Source: Amycolatopsis rifamycinica
Lineage (GTDB): Bacteria > Actinomycetota > Actinomycetes > Mycobacteriales > Pseudonocardiaceae
Length of the DNA: 64,000 nt
Direction of reading: 5' to 3'
NCBI RefSeq assembly: GCF_000695625.1
Contig: NZ_JMQI01000055.1
Coordinates: 1-64,000 of the forward strand
Shown here piece by piece: positions 31,436 through 39,298 of this stretch (position 1 is its first letter; every line of letters starts with the position of its first letter). The notes beneath the pieces are model-generated. The model did not search any database and had not been told where the DNA came from. It saw nothing but the letters and a program-made list of their open reading frames with translations. A program made the position numbers and the translations under genes.

Positions 31436-34170
31436 GGCGCTTCCTCCGGGGCGATGGCGAGCAGGGCGATGGTGGCCAGGTTCCGCTGGGCGAAGTCGTT
31501 GGTGGCGAACGTGGCGAAGTCGCCGGCGGGGTTCGTCGTGGTCCGCGTGGGAATTTCCGTCACCGGACCGGCGACGGCGGAGCCGGTGACGCGCTCGGCG
31601 GGCGGCCACGGCCGGCCCGCCGGATCACCGGTGAACTGGTCCCAGCCGCGCTTGCGCAGGCTCGCGTCGCCGAGCTGCTCGCCCGCCCACGCCGTGACGC
31701 GGGAGTAGATCGTCTTGAACAGCCCCGGGTTGAAATCGCGGCCGTACCGGGCGATCTTCTCGGCCGGCGGCGCCTGGGCGTACCGCGCGAAGTCCAGGTA
31801 GGTCCGGCGGAACTCCGGGACGTCGACCAGGTCGAGGGCCTCCCAGAGGATCTGCTCGCCGAGGAAGGCCATCGAAAGGTTGTAGCCGCCGTCGAAGTCG
31901 CCCTTCTCCAGGTTCACCAGGTGGCCGGTCGCCGGGTCGAAGCCGACCGCGCCGCCCGCTTCCCCGGTGAACAGCCCGGCCGGGAAGGTGGCGATGTCCC
32001 GCATGCCGGTGACGATCCGGTCGCGCCAGCGGACGTCGCCGGTGCGTTCCCACTCCGTCAGCCAGTTGCTGACCAGCGCGTACCAGTCGGGTCCGATGCG
32101 GACGCGGGCCGGTGCTTCCGTCTGCGGCGGCAAGACTTCACGCAGGGGATCGATCGTGCGCAGCGTTTCGTCCACCTGCATTGACGACCGGATGAGGTCG
32201 CCCAGGAGCTCGTCGGCGGTGAGGTAGTAGGAGAACCGCTTGGTGAACGACTCGCCGACGCGGGCCTCCTTGGCGCCGTCACCCCAGTGCACGACGGCGT
32301 GGCGCGAGCCGAGCCCGGCGAACCGGCCGCCGTGGTGGGTGTCCACTTCGGACACGTGCTGGGTCATCGCGTGCGCCAGCCGGAACGTCCGGGGATCGCC
32401 CGAGCGCAGGAAGGCGTACCAGAGCAGGGCGTCCGTGCCGAGTTCGGCGTTGTCCCAGGCGTACCCGCCGACGTCGTAACGCCATTCGTGGCGGTCGGCG
32501 TCGTAGGTGTGCATGACGTCGCCGTAGTGCCAGAACCCGTACCACTCGCGCTCGTCGACCTGGCCGGCGTAGAAGGCGATCTCCCGGGCCATCCCGTCTT
32601 CGAGGGCCGCGCGAGCCGGCGTGCTCCGGTCGGGCAGGCTCCAGCGGCCGAACACCCCGGCCGCGTGGTAGGTGCCCGGGTCCGTGACCAGCTGCGGCGG
32701 CGTGGTCAGCGAGGCCGAGAGCGCGGCGATCGTGTCCCGCGGCGGGGTGGCCGCCAGCGCCCACAACCGCAGCTCGGTCGAGCGCACGACGCCCTGAGGT
32801 GTCGCGAAGCCCTCTTGGACGTCTTCGTAGGACAGGTCGAGCCCGTGCGCGACGGTGTCGTAGGTGCGCAGGTCCATCGCCGGCGCCAGCGGGGAATACG
32901 ACCAGAGCGTCACCGACGCCGTGTCGGTGGCCGCGCCGCGGATGTCGAGCGAGCGCGGGGCACGCTGCCAGAAGTCGCGCAGCCCGAAGCCCAGCCCGCC
33001 TGCGGGACCGCCGACGTAGCCGAAGCCGGCCGCGCGGTCGCCGCGACCCGCGTGTTTCAGCCAGCTGCCCGCGGCGCTGGTCCGCTTCCAGACGGCGAAG
33101 TGGCGGGCGGACTCCTGGAACAGGGTGAAGTCGTTCCACAGCGCCAGCTTCTGGTAGCCGTCCCGCACCTGCTGGCCCCACTGCGCGACCGGTGGCGTGG
33201 CGGTGCCGTCGGTCTGGGCCTTCCGGACCGCCGGGCCGGGGTCGCGGCGCAGGCCGGTGAGCACCCGGACCGGCTCGCCCCAGACTCCGCCGCCGTCCGT
33301 GCCGAAGCGGACGTGCCGGTTGTGCGGCTCGTCGGCGAGCGGAACCGAGAACCGCAGGCCGAGCCCGCGCACGAAATCGCGGTTTTCGTCGGCGTCCCAG
33401 CGGAAACCGTGCACCACGCGCAGGGAGTCGTCGCCCGCGCCGAGGTGGATCCGCATGGTCCAGGGCAGGATGGCGCGGGTGCCGCGGCCGCGGTCGCGCC
33501 GGTACCGGCCGGTCAGCTTCACCACCGCGCGCACCGGGCCCGCCTGCTCGACCTCGGCGCGTTCGACGACGCCGCTCCAATCCTCGCGGCGGGGCGCCCG
33601 GCTGTCGTCGGCGTCGTCCGGCTGGTCCTGCAGGCGCAGCAGGAGCTCGCCGTCGCGGGCCACGACCCGCCCACCCCGGGAGAGCGACGGCACGGCGACG
33701 GCGCCGGTCGTGGCCAGTTTCAGCTCGACCGTTCCGTTGGCCACGACGATTTCGCGCGGCGACCGGCGCACGGTGACCGGAACCGGTGGCGGCGCGGGCG
33801 TTCCGGGGGCCAGCGCGAAGGTGTCCGCGGCGGCGGCCGACGTCACGGCGTGGCCGGTCCACTTGACCGAGCCGTCCGGCCAGTACGCCAGCGGCCACGA
33901 CTGCAGCGGAACTCCGGTGCCGTCCCCGGTGCGCAGGGCCAGCGGGGTGGTCCGGGACAGCGTTCCCCGAGCCCAGGGGACGCCGAAGGCGCAGCCCACC
34001 GGGGCCGCGGGACGGCCGTCCAGCCAGTGCAGGCGCACTTCGCCGCCGCCGGACGCCGCGGGCGGGGTGACCGCGGCCGCCGTGGCCGCCGGGGGTGCGA
34101 CCGCCGCCGCGGCCACGGCGGACACACCGCCGAGGAAGACTCTTCGGGAAAGCGGGGACTGCGGGGACAT
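31432..34170 (-). CDS. Tat-exported exo-rhamnogalacturonan lyase, PL26 (PcRGLX) type
   Basis: 912 residues. Twin-arginine signal (SRRVFLGGVSAVAAAAVAPPA), then RLHWLDGRPAAPVGCAFGVPWARGTL and PLQSWPLAYWPDGSVKWTGHAV, the hallmark N-terminal beta domain of PcRGLX-type exo-RG lyases. A central beta-sandwich (IHLGAGDDSLRVVHGFRWDADENRDFVRGLGLRFSVPL) and a C-terminal alpha/alpha barrel (WYGFWHYGDVMHTYDADRHEWRYDVGGYAWDNAELGTDALLWYAFLRSGDPRTFRLAHAMTQHVSEVDTHH) follow. Predicted to release unsaturated galacturonosyl-rhamnose from RG-I ends. ATG at 34170 has GGAGG at better spacing than the ATG at 34173. Promoter overlaps a LacI-type operator. Confidence 0.84.
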   Translation of the reverse strand: MSPQSPLSRRVFLGGVSAVAAAAVAPPAATAAAVTPPAASGGGEVRLHWLDGRPAAPVGCAFGVPWARGTLSRTTPLALRTGDGTGVPLQSWPLAYWPDGSVKWTGHAVTSAAAADTFALAPGTPAPPPVPVTVRRSPREIVVANGTVELKLATTGAVAVPSLSRGGRVVARDGELLLRLQDQPDDADDSRAPRREDWSGVVERAEVEQAGPVRAVVKLTGRYRRDRGRGTRAILPWTMRIHLGAGDDSLRVVHGFRWDADENRDFVRGLGLRFSVPLADEPHNRHVRFGTDGGGVWGEPVRVLTGLRRDPGPAVRKAQTDGTATPPVAQWGQQVRDGYQKLALWNDFTLFQESARHFAVWKRTSAAGSWLKHAGRGDRAAGFGYVGGPAGGLGFGLRDFWQRAPRSLDIRGAATDTASVTLWSYSPLAPAMDLRTYDTVAHGLDLSYEDVQEGFATPQGVVRSTELRLWALAATPPRDTIAALSASLTTPPQLVTDPGTYHAAGVFGRWSLPDRSTPARAALEDGMAREIAFYAGQVDEREWYGFWHYGDVMHTYDADRHEWRYDVGGYAWDNAELGTDALLWYAFLRSGDPRTFRLAHAMTQHVSEVDTHHGGRFAGLGSRHAVVHWGDGAKEARVGESFTKRFSYYLTADELLGDLIRSSMQVDETLRTIDPLREVLPPQTEAPARVRIGPDWYALVSNWLTEWERTGDVRWRDRIVTGMRDIATFPAGLFTGEAGGAVGFDPATGHLVNLEKGDFDGGYNLSMAFLGEQILWEALDLVDVPEFRRTYLDFARYAQAPPAEKIARYGRDFNPGLFKTIYSRVTAWAGEQLGDASLRKRGWDQFTGDPAGRPWPPAERVTGSAVAGPVTEIPTRTTTNPAGDFATFATNDFAQRNLATIALLAIAPEEAP

Positions 34171-34204
34171 CATCGGCCTCCGGGTCAGCTCGTCGCCGCC
34201 GCGA

Positions 34205-34216
34205 TGAACCGATTCA
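34205..34216. promoter_or_regulatory. LacI-type operator, copy 1 (PL26 side)
   Basis: TGAACCGATTCA, nearly palindromic. Identical to the 12-mer at 34384-34395. It covers the -10 of the predicted minus-strand promoter, so binding would repress the lyase-esterase operon. The adjacent LacI protein is the probable ligand. Confidence 0.75.
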
Positions 34217-34241
34217 AACCAGCCGCTCCGGTGGTTGTCAA
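34212..34241 (-). promoter_or_regulatory. Predicted promoter of the PL26-CE12 operon
   Basis: On the minus strand, TTGACA (34241-34236), 18-nt spacer, TTGAAT (34217-34212). The -10 lies inside operator copy 1. Confidence 0.55.
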
Positions 34242-34263
34242 CGGGATCGACCCGATCAGTCCA

Positions 34264-34275
34264 GTAAGCGCTTTC
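34264..34275. promoter_or_regulatory. GAAAGCGCTTTC-type LacI operator, upstream copy
   Basis: GTAAGCGCTTTC, 11 of 12 to the palindrome GAAAGCGCTTTC. Upstream of the -35 of the lyase promoter. A second copy lies downstream of the galactanase gene. Suggests another LacI-family regulator. Confidence 0.45.
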
Positions 34276-34351
34276 TCGATCACGGACCGAACGGCGGCGG
34301 CCGTTCGACCCATTCGAAAGGTTTCGGCGCTTTCGTTGGTGCTGTTGCTGG

Positions 34352-34380
34352 TTGACGCCGCTCGCGCGCGGACTTACCGT
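34352..34380 (+). promoter_or_regulatory. Predicted promoter of the lacI-GH53 operon
   Basis: TTGACG (34352-34357), 17-nt spacer, TACCGT (34375-34380). Operator copy 2 starts 3 nt after the -10, over the expected transcription start. Confidence 0.6.
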
Positions 34381-34383
34381 GCT

Positions 34384-34395
34384 TGAACCGATTCA
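34384..34395. promoter_or_regulatory. LacI-type operator, copy 2 (lacI side)
   Basis: TGAACCGATTCA, identical to copy 1, 168 bp apart between last and first base. It sits at the predicted start site of the lacI message, which implies autorepression, and looping with copy 1 is possible. Confidence 0.75.
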
Positions 34396-34445
34396 GGACC
34401 GGATTCCGTGAGTTCGCCCGGTGCTGGTCTCAGAAGGGAAATCCG

Positions 34446-34610
34446 ATGAACGGACGGCCCACGACGATCCGATTCGGGTGCTGGGCCAACGAAGGCCGGG
34501 CCGAGGTCACGAAGGCCGCGGTGGAGTTGCTGCAGGTGACCGGCCTGCGGGGTGCGGCGGCGTGGCGGCCGGTGGAGGTGCCGGCCGCGGTCGCGGTGGG
34601 TGTCCGGTGA
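34446..34610 (+). CDS. Small ORF upstream of and overlapping lacI
   Basis: 54 residues, MNGRPTTIRFGCWANEGR then EVTKAAVELLQVTGLRGAAAW and a Val/Ala-rich tail. GAAGGG lies 7 nt before the ATG, and its TGA overlaps the lacI GTG (GTGA), so translation would be coupled. No family recognised. It may be a leader ORF or the remnant of an earlier gene start. Coding status uncertain. Confidence 0.4.
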   Translation: MNGRPTTIRFGCWANEGRAEVTKAAVELLQVTGLRGAAAWRPVEVPAAVAVGVR

Positions 34611-35665
34611 GGCCGCCGATCGGCATCCGGGACGTCGCCGTCCACGCCGAGGTGTCGGTCGGCACGGTGTCCAACGTGCTGAACCGCCCCGACGTGGTCG
34701 CCGCCGGCACCCGCGCCCGGGTCCTGGCCGCCATCGACGCGCTGGGGTACGTCCGCAACGAGCCGGCGCGCCAGCTGCGCTCCGGCACCGCCCGCACGCT
34801 CGGCCTGGTCGTGCTCGACGTGGGCAACCCGTTCTTCACCGACGTCGCCCGCGGCGTCGAGGAGGCGGCGAGCGAGGCCGGGCACGCGGTGATCCTGTGC
34901 AACAGCGGCGCATCCGTGGCCAGGGAACGCGGGCACGTCGAGCTGCTGGCCGCGCAGCGGGTGCACGGGGTGCTGATCACGCCGGTGGACTCCGGGCCGG
35001 TGCCGGTGCGGTGGCTGCGGGAGCGGGGGATCTCGGTGGTCCTGCTCGACCACCCGACGGCGGAGGAGGACCTCTGCTCGGTCGCGGTGGACGACCGCCG
35101 GGGCGGCGAGCTCGCGGTCACCCACCTGCTGGCCGAGGGGTGCGAGCGGATCGTGATGGTCACCGGCCCGGCGGGCATCCACCAGGCGGCCGAACGCCAC
35201 CGCGGCGCCCGCGACGCGGTCCGGCTGGCGGGCCGGCCGCCGGACGTGCTGGAGGTGCTGCCCGTCTCCGCCCTCAACGTGGCGTCCGGCCTGCGCGCGG
35301 GTGAGCGGCTGCTGGCCAGGTCGGTGCGGCCGGACGCGGTCTTCTGCGCCAACGACCTGCTGGCACTGGGCCTGCTCCAGGCCACGGTCCGGGCGGGCGT
35401 CCGGGTCCCGGAGGACCTGGCGATCGTGGGCTACGACGACATCGACTTCGCGGCGGCGGCCGCGGTCCCGCTGACGTCGGTCCGCCAGCCACGCCACGAG
35501 ATCGGCCGTGCGGCGGCGGCACTGGTCATCGCCGAGTCGCAGTCGCCGTCCGAGCACGAGCACCGGCACGTCGTGTTCACCCCGGAGCTGGTGGTCCGCG
35601 AGTCGAGCCGCCGCCCGCGGTTTCGCCGAACGACCTCGAAAACTCGATCGAAGGAGATCGGATGA
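34607..35665 (+). CDS. LacI family transcriptional regulator
   Basis: 352 residues. N-terminal LacI HTH and hinge: IGIRDVAVHAEVSVGTVSNVLNRPDVVAAGTRARVLAAIDALGYVRNEPARQLRSG (about residues 5-60). A periplasmic-binding-like sensor domain follows (LGLVVLDVGNPFFTDVARGVEEAASEAGHAVILCNS; FCANDLLALGLLQATVRAGVRVPEDLAIVGYDDIDFAAAAAVPLTSVRQP). GTG start overlaps the small ORF stop, and its own stop overlaps the GH53 ATG (ATGA). Two identical TGAACCGATTCA sites on the flanking promoters are its likely operators. The inducer is probably a pectin-derived sugar such as an RG-I fragment, rhamnose or galactobiose. Confidence 0.92.
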   Translation: MRPPIGIRDVAVHAEVSVGTVSNVLNRPDVVAAGTRARVLAAIDALGYVRNEPARQLRSGTARTLGLVVLDVGNPFFTDVARGVEEAASEAGHAVILCNSGASVARERGHVELLAAQRVHGVLITPVDSGPVPVRWLRERGISVVLLDHPTAEEDLCSVAVDDRRGGELAVTHLLAEGCERIVMVTGPAGIHQAAERHRGARDAVRLAGRPPDVLEVLPVSALNVASGLRAGERLLARSVRPDAVFCANDLLALGLLQATVRAGVRVPEDLAIVGYDDIDFAAAAAVPLTSVRQPRHEIGRAAAALVIAESQSPSEHEHRHVVFTPELVVRESSRRPRFRRTTSKTRSKEIG

Positions 35666-36771
35666 CCCCGTTCCGCACCGGCCGTCTCGCGACGGCGGCC
35701 CTGATCCTGGTGGGCCTCGTCCTGCCCGTTCCGGCGGCTTCGGCCGCGAACTCCCTGAGCATGCTGGGCGCGGACGTCTCGACCGCCCAGCGCGCGCTCG
35801 ACCTCGGCGCGAGGTACACCGACGCGGCCGGGGTGGCCCGTGATCCCCTCGACATCCTCAAGGGAGCGGGCGTCAACTACGTGCGGCTGCGCGTGTGGAA
35901 CAACCCGCGCAGCGGCTACAACAACAAGGCCAAGGTGCTGCAGTACGCCCGCACCGTGAAGGCCAAGGGCCTCAAGCTCCTGGTCGACTTCCACTACTCC
36001 GACACGTGGGCCGATCCCGATACGCAGACCAAGCCCGCCGCCTGGGCGTCGCACTCCACCGGACGGCTGCAGACCGATGTGTACGACTACACCTACGACG
36101 TCTGTTCCGGGCTCAAGGCCCAGGGCACGACGCCGGACAGCGTGCAGATCGGCAACGAGATCAACGTCGGCATGTTGTGGAACGACGGGAAGGTCGTCAA
36201 CAACGACTTCACCAACCTCGGCCTGCTGCTCAAGGCCGGCTACAACGCCACCAAGGCCTGCAACGGCGGCACCCAGGTGATCGTCCACACCGCGGACGCC
36301 GACAGCGACGCGCACGCCCGCTGGTTCTACGACGGCATCCGGGCGCAGGGCGTCCCCTGGGACATCACCGGCCTGTCCTACTACTGCTACTGGCACGGGA
36401 CGATGGCGAACATGGCCGGTGTGGTGTCCGACGTGCGGTCGCGGTACGGCAAGCCGGTCGTCCTCGCCGAAACGGCCTACCCGTACACGACGGCGAACGA
36501 CGACAGCACGCCGAACGTCATCTCGGCCGCACAGCCGTGCGCCGGGTACCCGGCCACCCCGGCCGGGCAGGCGGCGAACTTCACCGCGGTCCAGGACACC
36601 GCCCGCGCCGCCGGCGCGATCGGGGTCTTCTACTGGGAACCCACCTGGTACGCGGTCAACGGCAACGGCTGGGACCCGGCCGACATCACCGGCTCCGGCA
36701 ACGGCTGGGAGAACCAGGCCGTCTTCGACCACTCGGGCCGGTTCAACCCGCAGGTCCGCTGGCGAGCTTGA
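35662..36771 (+). CDS. Secreted arabinogalactan endo-beta-1,4-galactanase (GH53)
   Basis: 369 residues. Signal peptide (GRLATAALILVGLVLPVPAASA), then the GH53 TIM barrel: SMLGADVSTAQRALDLGARYTDA, GVNYVRLRVWNNP, LLVDFHYSDTWADP, QIGNEINVGMLW with the acid/base Glu, GLSYYCYWHGTM, and VVLAETAYPYT with the nucleophile Glu. Cuts beta-1,4-galactan side chains of RG-I. GAAGGAGA ribosome site lies inside the end of lacI, and the start is coupled to it by ATGA overlap, an unusual regulator-enzyme coupling. Confidence 0.93.
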   Translation: MTPFRTGRLATAALILVGLVLPVPAASAANSLSMLGADVSTAQRALDLGARYTDAAGVARDPLDILKGAGVNYVRLRVWNNPRSGYNNKAKVLQYARTVKAKGLKLLVDFHYSDTWADPDTQTKPAAWASHSTGRLQTDVYDYTYDVCSGLKAQGTTPDSVQIGNEINVGMLWNDGKVVNNDFTNLGLLLKAGYNATKACNGGTQVIVHTADADSDAHARWFYDGIRAQGVPWDITGLSYYCYWHGTMANMAGVVSDVRSRYGKPVVLAETAYPYTTANDDSTPNVISAAQPCAGYPATPAGQAANFTAVQDTARAAGAIGVFYWEPTWYAVNGNGWDPADITGSGNGWENQAVFDHSGRFNPQVRWRA

Positions 36772-36781
36772 CGGGCACTCA

Positions 36782-36793
36782 GAAAACGCTTTC
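36782..36793. promoter_or_regulatory. GAAAGCGCTTTC-type LacI operator, downstream copy
   Basis: GAAAACGCTTTC, 11 of 12 to the palindrome. Lies 10 nt after the GH53 stop and upstream of the mannanase promoter. Confidence 0.45.
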
Positions 36794-36868
36794 TCGAACG
36801 TCGCTTAACGTTCAGCAGATTGGCCGTTTTCTGTCTCGCCGCAGGTGTTCCGCCCGTGGCTCACGTGT

Positions 36869-36887
36869 TACCGTGGGAGCGCTCCCA
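36869..36887. promoter_or_regulatory. Perfect CebR/CelR operator after a -10 element
   Basis: TGGGAGCGCTCCCA (36874-36887) is a perfect match to the CebR/CelR operator and is fully palindromic. A -10-like TACCGT (36869-36874) abuts it, so the regulator would sit at the start site of the esterase/mannanase gene. No clear -35. Confidence 0.75.
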
Positions 36888-36929
36888 GCCTGAAACTTTC
36901 CTGTCGAGTGGTGCTCCAGGAGGTCGGTA

Positions 36930-39194
36930 ATGAACTGGCGATTCCTCCGCGCGCTCGTGGCCGGCTTGCTGCTGGCCGCCTGCGCCGTCGTGGCCCCGGC
37001 CGCGGCCCGAGCGGCCGTGCCCACGCGGGTCATGGCGCTGGGCGACTCCATCACGGGGTCGCCCGGCTGCTGGCGGGCGTTGCTGTGGAAACACCTGCAG
37101 GACACCGGCCACACCGACGTCGACTTCGTGGGCACCCTGCCGGCCCCCGGCTGCGGCTTCACCTACGACGGCGACAACGAGGGGCACGGCGGGTTCCTGG
37201 CGACCGGGATCGTCCGGGACAACCAGCTGCCCGGCTGGCTGTCGGCGTCCCGCCCGGACATCGTGCTGATGCACCTGGGCACCAACGACGTGTGGAGCAA
37301 CATCCCGGCGAGCACGATCCTCGACGCCTACACGACGTTGCTCGGTCAGATGCGGGCCGCCAACCCGGCGACGAAGCTGATCGTCGCGAAGATCATCCCG
37401 ATGAACCCGGCCAACTGCGCGGCCTGCGGCCAGCGGGTGGTGGAGCTGAACAACGCCATCCCCGCCTGGGCGCAGGCGCACTCCACCGCCGCGTCCCCGA
37501 TCACCGTCGTCGACCAGTGGACCGGGTTCGACACCGCGGCCGACACCGGCGACGGCGTCCACCCGAACAGCACCACCGGCATCCAGAAGATCGAGAGCCG
37601 CTGGTACCCGGCGCTGCTCGCGGCGCTCGGCACGGACACCCCCGCCGCGACCGGCCTGCACGTCGACGGCACCCGCGTCCTGGAAGCCGGCGGCAGTCCG
37701 TTCGTGATGCGCGGGGTGAACCACGCCTACGTCTGGTACCCGAGCCAGAACCGCGCGTTCGCCGACATCAAGTCCTTCGGCGCCAACACCGTCCGGGTCG
37801 TGCTCGGCAGCGGGCAGCGGTGGGGGCCGACGCCGGCCGCCGAGGTCACGAGCGTCATCGGGCAGTGCAAGCAGAACCGGCTGATCTGCGTTCTGGAGGT
37901 GCACGACACCACCGGGTACGGCGAGCAGAGCGGGGCCGCCACCCTGGACCAGGCGGCGAGCTACTGGATCAGCGTGGCCAGTGCGCTGAAGGGCCAGGAA
38001 GACTACGTCGTGATCAACCTGGGCAACGAGCCGTTCGGCAACGACCAGCAGGTGAGCGCGACCTGGACGACCGCGACGAGCAACGCGGTGCAGCGGCTGC
38101 GGGCCGCCGGGCTGCGGCACCTGCTGATGGCCGACGCGCCGATGTGGGGCCAGGACTGGCAGAACATCATGCGGGACAACGCGGCCACGGTGTTCAACGC
38201 CGACCCGCAGCACAACACGGTCTTCTCCATCCACATGTACGGCGTCTACGACACCGCCGCCGAGATCAACGCGTACTTCGACGCGTTCCGCACCGCCGGG
38301 CTGCCCCTGGTCGTCGGCGAGTTCGGGAACATGCACACCGACGGCAACCCGGACGAAGACACGATCATGGCCCAGGCGCAGGCCCGCGGCCTCGGGTACA
38401 TCGGCTGGTCGTGGAGCGGCAACAGCAGCGACGTCGGGTACCTCGACATGACGAACAACTTCGACCCGGCCGGTCTGACGGCGTGGGGCGAGCGGTTCCT
38501 CAACGGCGCCAACGGAATCCGCCAGACCTCGAAGGAAGCCACCATCTTCGGCGGCGGCCAGGCCGACACCCAGGCACCGTCCGTTCCGGGCACCCCGGCC
38601 GTGTCGGGCGTGACCTCCGGCGGTGCGACGTTGACCTGGGCGGCTTCGACGGACAACGTCGGTGTCACCGGTTACGACGTCCTCCGGGCGCCGGGTGCGA
38701 GCGGCGGCACGTTCGCGGTGGTCGGTTCGTCCGCGACGACGTCGTTCACCGACAGCGGCCTGGCGGCTTCGAGCACGTACCGGTACCAGGTCCGGGCCAA
38801 GGACGCCGCGGGCAACACCTCGGCCCTGTCGGGAGTCGCGACGGCGACGACGAGCGCGGGCGGCGGCGGTGCGTGCAAGGTGACCTACTCCGCCTCGAAC
38901 TGGGGCGGCGGCAACGGGTTCACCGCCAACATCACCATCGTCAACACGGGCACGAGCGCGCTCAACGGCTGGACGCTGGCCTTCACGTTCGCCGGTGGCC
39001 AGCAGGTGACACCGCCCGGCTGGGGTGCCGGCTTCGCGCAGTCCGGCGGTGCGGTCACCGCCAAGAACCTGAGCTGGAACGGCACGCTGGCGCCCAACGC
39101 CTCGACCGGCATCGGTTTCAACGGCACCTACAGCGGCTCCAACCCGGCGCCGGCGGCGTTCACGCTCAACGGGAGTACCTGCTCGGCGGGCTGA
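36930..39194 (+). CDS. Secreted SGNH esterase - GH5 mannanase - FnIII - CBM2 protein
   Basis: 754 residues in five parts. Signal peptide (FLRALVAGLLLAACAVVAPAAARA). SGNH esterase (about 33-230) with block I VMALGDSIT, block III MHLGTNDV and block V DGVHPN, like CE3-type acetyl esterases. GH5 barrel (about 235-540) closely resembling subfamily 8 beta-mannanases of Streptomyces: FVMRGVNHAYVWYP, LEVHDTTGYGE, VINLGNEPFG with the acid/base Glu, FSIHMYGVYDTAAEI and VVGEFGNM with the nucleophile Glu. Then FnIII (about 545-640) and CBM2 (ACKVTYSASNWGGGNGFTANITI to end). One chain may deacetylate and cut mannan bound to cellulose. A perfect CebR/CelR operator lies upstream. Confidence 0.9.
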   Translation: MNWRFLRALVAGLLLAACAVVAPAAARAAVPTRVMALGDSITGSPGCWRALLWKHLQDTGHTDVDFVGTLPAPGCGFTYDGDNEGHGGFLATGIVRDNQLPGWLSASRPDIVLMHLGTNDVWSNIPASTILDAYTTLLGQMRAANPATKLIVAKIIPMNPANCAACGQRVVELNNAIPAWAQAHSTAASPITVVDQWTGFDTAADTGDGVHPNSTTGIQKIESRWYPALLAALGTDTPAATGLHVDGTRVLEAGGSPFVMRGVNHAYVWYPSQNRAFADIKSFGANTVRVVLGSGQRWGPTPAAEVTSVIGQCKQNRLICVLEVHDTTGYGEQSGAATLDQAASYWISVASALKGQEDYVVINLGNEPFGNDQQVSATWTTATSNAVQRLRAAGLRHLLMADAPMWGQDWQNIMRDNAATVFNADPQHNTVFSIHMYGVYDTAAEINAYFDAFRTAGLPLVVGEFGNMHTDGNPDEDTIMAQAQARGLGYIGWSWSGNSSDVGYLDMTNNFDPAGLTAWGERFLNGANGIRQTSKEATIFGGGQADTQAPSVPGTPAVSGVTSGGATLTWAASTDNVGVTGYDVLRAPGASGGTFAVVGSSATTSFTDSGLAASSTYRYQVRAKDAAGNTSALSGVATATTSAGGGGACKVTYSASNWGGGNGFTANITIVNTGTSALNGWTLAFTFAGGQQVTPPGWGAGFAQSGGAVTAKNLSWNGTLAPNASTGIGFNGTYSGSNPAPAAFTLNGSTCSAG

Positions 39195-39225
39195 CGCGCC
39201 TTCCAGGAAGGACGAAGGAGTCCTC

Positions 39226-39273
39226 ATGTCCCTCAAACGGCCAGCGGTGTTCCTCTCCACTGTCCTCGGCTGA
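39226..39273 (+). CDS. 15-residue leader-like mini-ORF
   Basis: MSLKRPAVFLSTVLG and stop, with GAAGGAG five nt before the ATG. The peptide looks like the front of a signal peptide that was cut short. It ends 25 nt before the PL11 start. It could be a remnant of a deleted secreted-enzyme gene or a translated leader. Confidence 0.4.
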   Translation: MSLKRPAVFLSTVLG

Positions 39274-39298
39274 ACAACCAACGCAGATCGGAGTAGCC

